DNA of 64,000 bases from Cocos nucifera (Eukaryota; Streptophyta; Magnoliopsida; Arecales; Arecaceae). Shown here piece after piece: positions 59,578-64,000 of the stretch. Positions within the stretch are counted from its first letter, which is position 1; each line of letters opens with the position of its first letter. Where the stretch lies: the NCBI GenBank assembly GCA_006176705.1, contig QRFJ01001027.1, forward strand, positions 124,001 to 188,000, read 5' to 3'. The notes below the pieces were generated by a model. It was given only the letters and a program-made list of their open reading frames with translations, did not search any database and had not been told where the DNA came from. Both the position numbers and the translations under genes were made by a program.

Positions 59578-61503
59578 TGAAGGAAAAAACCTATTTTTCA
59601 GGTCAGATTCATTCAGATCTGATTGGATCAGGAGGGATATTTTAAAAAAAATTTCTCTAAGATCCTAATCAGATTTGAGACTTCTCAGATATGATCTTAT
59701 TGATCTGATAATAAAAATAAAAATAAAAATTAAATCTACTTTAATTATATCTTTATTTTGGATAATCCAATTATCCTATGATGATCCCGATATTTGCTTG
59801 AGATTCTAGATGTAGCCATGCAAGTGCCTAGCCTCTACTGGTATCCACTCAGGCAGGATCTGAAGATCTTCTCTTTCTCAATCAATCCTCCAAAAATTAG
59901 ATCTAGATTTGATCTTGAAGATCTTCAAAACTACTTTTGAAGAACAGTCGTTGTCTCTTACAGCAGTGCTGTCTTCTTCCTTTTCTAGCGCCTTTCACTT
60001 GCTTGGATCGCACCTTGTTCGTGCCTAAAAGCCCTTGGGCATGGAGAGGAGAGAGAAGACCAGAGGGTGGCATGGAGAAGGAGGGAGAGAGGCTATATGG
60101 CATGGGCTAAAGGTAGAAGCATTAAATTCTAAGCGTAGATAGGGTTTATATAGACCCTGCTGCGCCATATAGTGCCACATTATCCTAGCAAATCATGGCC
60201 CTCTGTGCAATCAGATCTAAGTCTGATTGATGGAATAATATCAACTGATCCAATCAGATGAGAGACCCTCAAAACCCTCCTAAGATGATGCCAAGACTGG
60301 GTCAAACAAGACTTCTTAGCGCCACATAGTTTAATCCCCTGAAGCAACCTGGAGTCCCATCTATATGGGACTCCATCTTTTATCCTCATGGGGCACACGC
60401 CTCCCTACGCATGCACCCCCTTTCTATCTACTTTCTAGTAGGGGGACAAGTCCCCAGGTACTCTCCTATGAGTGCATGAAACATGGGCAGATGTCTAAGT
60501 ATCCAGGGTCAATATTTGATCAATATCCAAAAATAGGAATTAGCAGGTGGCTGAAAATGGCAGGTGCTATTTTAAATTTATCTCATAAATTAAGACAACC
60601 CTTTTCTGACCTGCACAAGCTTCAGTCAAACTAAGTAAAGGTTTTTGAGTGAGCCCAAATACATTTGGCTTTCAAGATAAGCTTTAATAATTGTTAAAAG
60701 AGAACATTAGGCTCAATCGTGTACTAGCATGATTTTCTTAAACCTAATTGAATCTTACTCAAATCAATTGAACTCGGTTAGTCCAATTGATGACATCCAG
60801 ATCCAAACCCTTATCTGTGTGATCTAGTTAAATTTAATTTTGTATGGTAATGGGATATGTTGTGATCTCTATCATCGACATCATCGAAATACCTTCCGAT
60901 GGATCAAAACTTTTTTGATTCAGACAACTAGTATGATCGATCATCCAAATCATTCTAATTGCTTTCAAAATCCACCAGTGACACCTAGCAGCATATGGTG
61001 GCAATCCATCAGAACTGAAAGCGAACCTCTCGATGCAGTTACTGATGTGATTAAGTTCCTCTATCTTGAACCCCAATTGGATTAGGGTTAAGGTGATCTC
61101 GTCAAACCCTAATTTATGCCATATGAATTAATTATTCGATTCAAGTCCAATATGAAAACCCAAATAGAAACTCTTTCTATTATTTCACTCCATCATGGCC
61201 ATAGGCTTATGAACTTAGTTCTCATGATCATCATAGGGCTGCTCCTCATCTACCGAGGTAGATAGATCTCCTATTGGTGCAATCCAATTCCTACAATGAA
61301 CATGCTATAGCCAACATACACCACAGGATTTTGAATGGCTAGAAGATCGAGTTATGGTGTAGTCAAACTATAACACCCTCAAGATGAACTGGTGATGCAC
61401 CTTAGGTCAAAGAACTAGACACACCACTGCAGCTTCGAGCCTGTCATCGACGAGAAGGTAGACTTCCTTATGACTGCTCGAGGTGGTCATGCTCAGTGCC
61501 CTC
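59578..61503 (-). repeat. truncated 3' LTR of right-hand Angela-like element
   Basis: Starts TGAAGGAAAAAACC on the plus strand and matches the LTR at 4293-6411 most closely by eye. It stops at about 61503 after GTGCCCTC, inside the first arm of the hairpin cluster. The outer about 370 bp of the LTR, the PPT and the pol end are deleted. The candidate target is GCTGT (59573-59577); the other side lies outside the window. Confidence 0.88.
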
Positions 61504-64000
61504 TTATCTGCAGAGTCGACTCTCTTGACCTCGACGTAACCTTTCTCAAGATAATCGTGGATGAGGTGGTATCGCCGCTCGATGTGCTTGAATTTCTGGT
61601 AAGACCTCGACTCCTTAGCAAGGGCTATGCACCATTATTATCGTAGTACAAAGGAATGGCATCTGATGGCATCACTCCGATCTCTGTGGCAAACTTCTTG
61701 TACCAGAATGCCTCCTTCGTAGCTTCTAATGTAGTGATGTACTCTGCTTCCATGGTGGAATCTGCTATAACTATCTGCTTGGAACTCTTTCAACTGACAG
61801 CACCACTATTACACATAAACAAACTCCCAGATGTAGACTTTTGATCATCTATATCGGACATACAATTCGAGTCTGTATACCCATGGACTTAGAGTTCTCC
61901 ATTACCAAAAATCAACATCATATCCTCAGTTCTTCTCAAGTACTTAAGGATACATTTCACAAAAATCCAGTATTCTTCATCTGGATTCGACTGATATCTG
62001 CTCGTGACACTCACAGCATGGGCTACATCAGGTCGTTATATAACATGGCATACATGAGGATCTCTATTGCTGAAGCATAAGGGATCTTGCTCATGTGTTC
62101 AATCTCCTCAGATATGTTGGGACACATTTTCTTGGAGAGGTGGATGCCATGTCTGAAGGGTACCAATCTGCTCTTGGAGTTTTTCATGCTAAACCTCTTT
62201 AGCACTTTCTCTATGCACATCTTCTGTGAAAGACCTAGCATTCTATTCGGTCTATCTCTATAGACCTTAATTCCTAGAATGAAGGATGCTTCTCCTAGAT
62301 TTTTCATGGAGAATTCTTTAGATAACCATATTTTAACTGTGGTCAACATGAAAATATTATTCTCAATGAGGAGAATATCATCTATGTACAGTACGAGGAA
62401 GATAATAGCGCCCCCACTTACCTTTTTGAAAACACATGATTCCTCCTCATTCTTGATGAAACTAAATAATTTGATCACATCATTAAAATGAGTATTCCAG
62501 CTCCGAGATGTTTGCTTAAGTCCATATATGGACCTTTACAACTTGCATACTTTGTGATCAACATCACTGGATGTGAAACCTAGTAATTGTTCCATATAGA
62601 TATCTTCCTCAAGGTATCCATTTAAGAATGCCGTTTTTACGTCCATTTGCTATATTTCATAATCGAAATAGACTGCAACAGCAAGCAATATGCGGATGAA
62701 TTTTAGCATGGCTACTGGCAAAAAGGTATCCTGATAGTCAATTCCTTTGCGCTGACTATACCCTTTTGCCACTAATCTAGCTTTGAATATCTCCACATTT
62801 CCATCTGCACCAATCTTTCTCTTATAGATCCATTTACACCCAATAGGTATTACACCTTCAAGTAGATCTACCAAGGTCCAGACTTGGTTTGAGTGCATCG
62901 AGTCAATTTCTGACTTCATTGTCCTCTAACCATTTCTTAGGAGTCGATATCCGATATCGGTCCTCATCATAGGTTTTGGGATCATCACCATGAACCCCAT
63001 TACCTACGAGAAATATTTTCTCTACTTCCTCTGAAATAGTATCCTAAGTACCTATCAGGAGGACGAAAAATCCTTTTCGATCTACGAGGAGGAGGGGGTA
63101 GTGATTATATTGGCTCAACCTGATTTGATTTTATAGGATCCTTAGCTCATTGCTATTGTGAGACTTTTCTCTTCGAGCTTGATCTGTTTTCTAATGCCAC
63201 CATCTTGAATAAACTATTTTTTAAGAAAGATGGCATGCCAACTCACAATCACATTATGGTCTTCTGGAATGTAGAAATAATATTCCTAATTACTCTTTAG
63301 GATATCCTATGAATCGAGCTCTAAAGGACCTACAGTCTAACTTGTCCGCTTGTTGTCTTTTGACATGAGCCGGACAACCCCAAATTCTGAGATGACTTAG
63401 ACTTGGTTTCTTACCATGCCATATCTCATATGGTATGATAGAAATAATTTTAGAGGGAATCCTATTTAGTAAAATATATAGCAATTAATAGACTATATTC
63501 TCAAAGAAAATCAAGGAGGTCTATGAAGCTCATTATGGATCGGACCATATCTAATAGGATCTGGTTCCTCTATTCTAAAATCCCATTGAGTTGAGGTATT
63601 CCAGGTGGAGTCCATTTAGAGACCATGCCATTTTGCTTGAGATAATCCAGGAATTCTCGACTAAGGTATTCACCTCCTCGATCTAATCAAAGAATCTTAC
63701 TAGATTTTTTAGTTTGCTTTTCAACTTCATGTCTTAATTTCTTAAACTTTTCAAAGGATTTAGACTTGTGTCTCATAAGATACACATACCCATACTGAGA
63801 TAAATCATCGATAAAGATTATGAAGTAGACAAAGTTGCCTCTAGCCAGCACATCAAATTGGTCGCACACATCAGTATGTACTAGGGCAAGTAGTTCCATG
63901 GCCCTTTCCCCATGTCCTATAAAAGGGGGCTTAGTCATTTTGCTATGAAGACATGATTCATAAATTGGATATGACTCGGAAGTCAACGGACTCAATAGCC
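61504..64000 (-). pseudogene. Angela-like RNase H, RT and integrase, partial
   Basis: Read from high to low coordinates. Integrase enters from the right edge (MTKPPFIGHGERAMELLALVHTD at about 63950-63860). The integrase end and linker follow to about 63050. RT starts near 62920 (SEIDSMHSNQVW, CKWIYKRKIG). The catalytic box is YIDD at 62377-62388. RNase H ends at 61504, where it joins the truncated LTR. Frameshifts are frequent: the RT N-part and the palm part are in different frames and stops occur in integrase. The first catalytic Asp of integrase (HTDVC) is intact here. Confidence 0.88.

Overview
The window is plant nuclear DNA made almost entirely of LTR retrotransposons nested in one another. 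I see no host protein-coding gene, tRNA, rRNA or CRISPR array. The Ty1/copia primer-binding sites (TGGTATCAGAGCC, complementary to plant initiator tRNA-Met), the polyprotein families and the nesting density point to a large repeat-rich, probably pericentromeric block of a flowering plant. A monocot, perhaps a palm, is my guess from the style of the elements; nothing here proves it.

Layout. (1) 1-6411: minus-strand Angela/Tork-type copia element cut by the window edge (integrase, protease, gag, 1.9-kb leader, PBS, 2.1-kb 5' LTR). It sits in an older minus-strand copia RT/RNase H fragment (6412-7604). (2) 7605-10805: plus-strand SIRE-type copia (LTR, PBS, gag, start of protease), cut at 10806 by a plus-strand copy of the Angela-like family. 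(3) 10806-22330: that plus-strand copy. It carries a 25-base N gap and scrambled, error-rich blocks that look like an assembly problem; from about 18560 gag-pol is clean but ends in an odd RNase H-to-leader junction. (4) 22331-35977: leader, PBS and 2.4-kb LTR of a second, related copia family (minus). This LTR is split by element A (25435-34661, TSD GAAAG), a copia element with gag but no pol. A's 3' LTR is split by element B (28187-34078, TSD ACAAG), a Tnt1/Tork-like element with degenerate gag-pol. (5) 35978-37181: a decayed gypsy-type LTR end and AT-rich unassigned DNA. (6) 37182-59577: a Ty3/gypsy Tat-like array LTR-internal-LTR-internal-LTR, with no pol except the last codons of integrase and with four kinds of tandem repeat. 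Its first LTR is split by the best preserved element of the window, the 10.3-kb minus-strand Angela-like copy 37939-48249 (TSD ATCAA). Its third LTR is split by a 1.1-kb composite copia fragment (TSD CTTGA). (7) 59578-64000: another minus-strand Angela-like copy whose LTR is fused to RNase H by a deletion; it runs off the right edge.

No element looks able to move by its own proteins: every gag-pol carries stops, frameshifts or lost catalytic residues. The nesting gives a relative order: B after A, A after the second copia family; the intact Angela-like copy after the Tat array. The features most worth following are the pol-less repeat-rich Tat array, the gag-only element A with its related partner B inside it, a cluster of three hairpins in the Angela-like LTR that coincides with breakpoints in three copies, and the mis-assembled stretch 12975-18560. 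I did not find a convincing new biological system.
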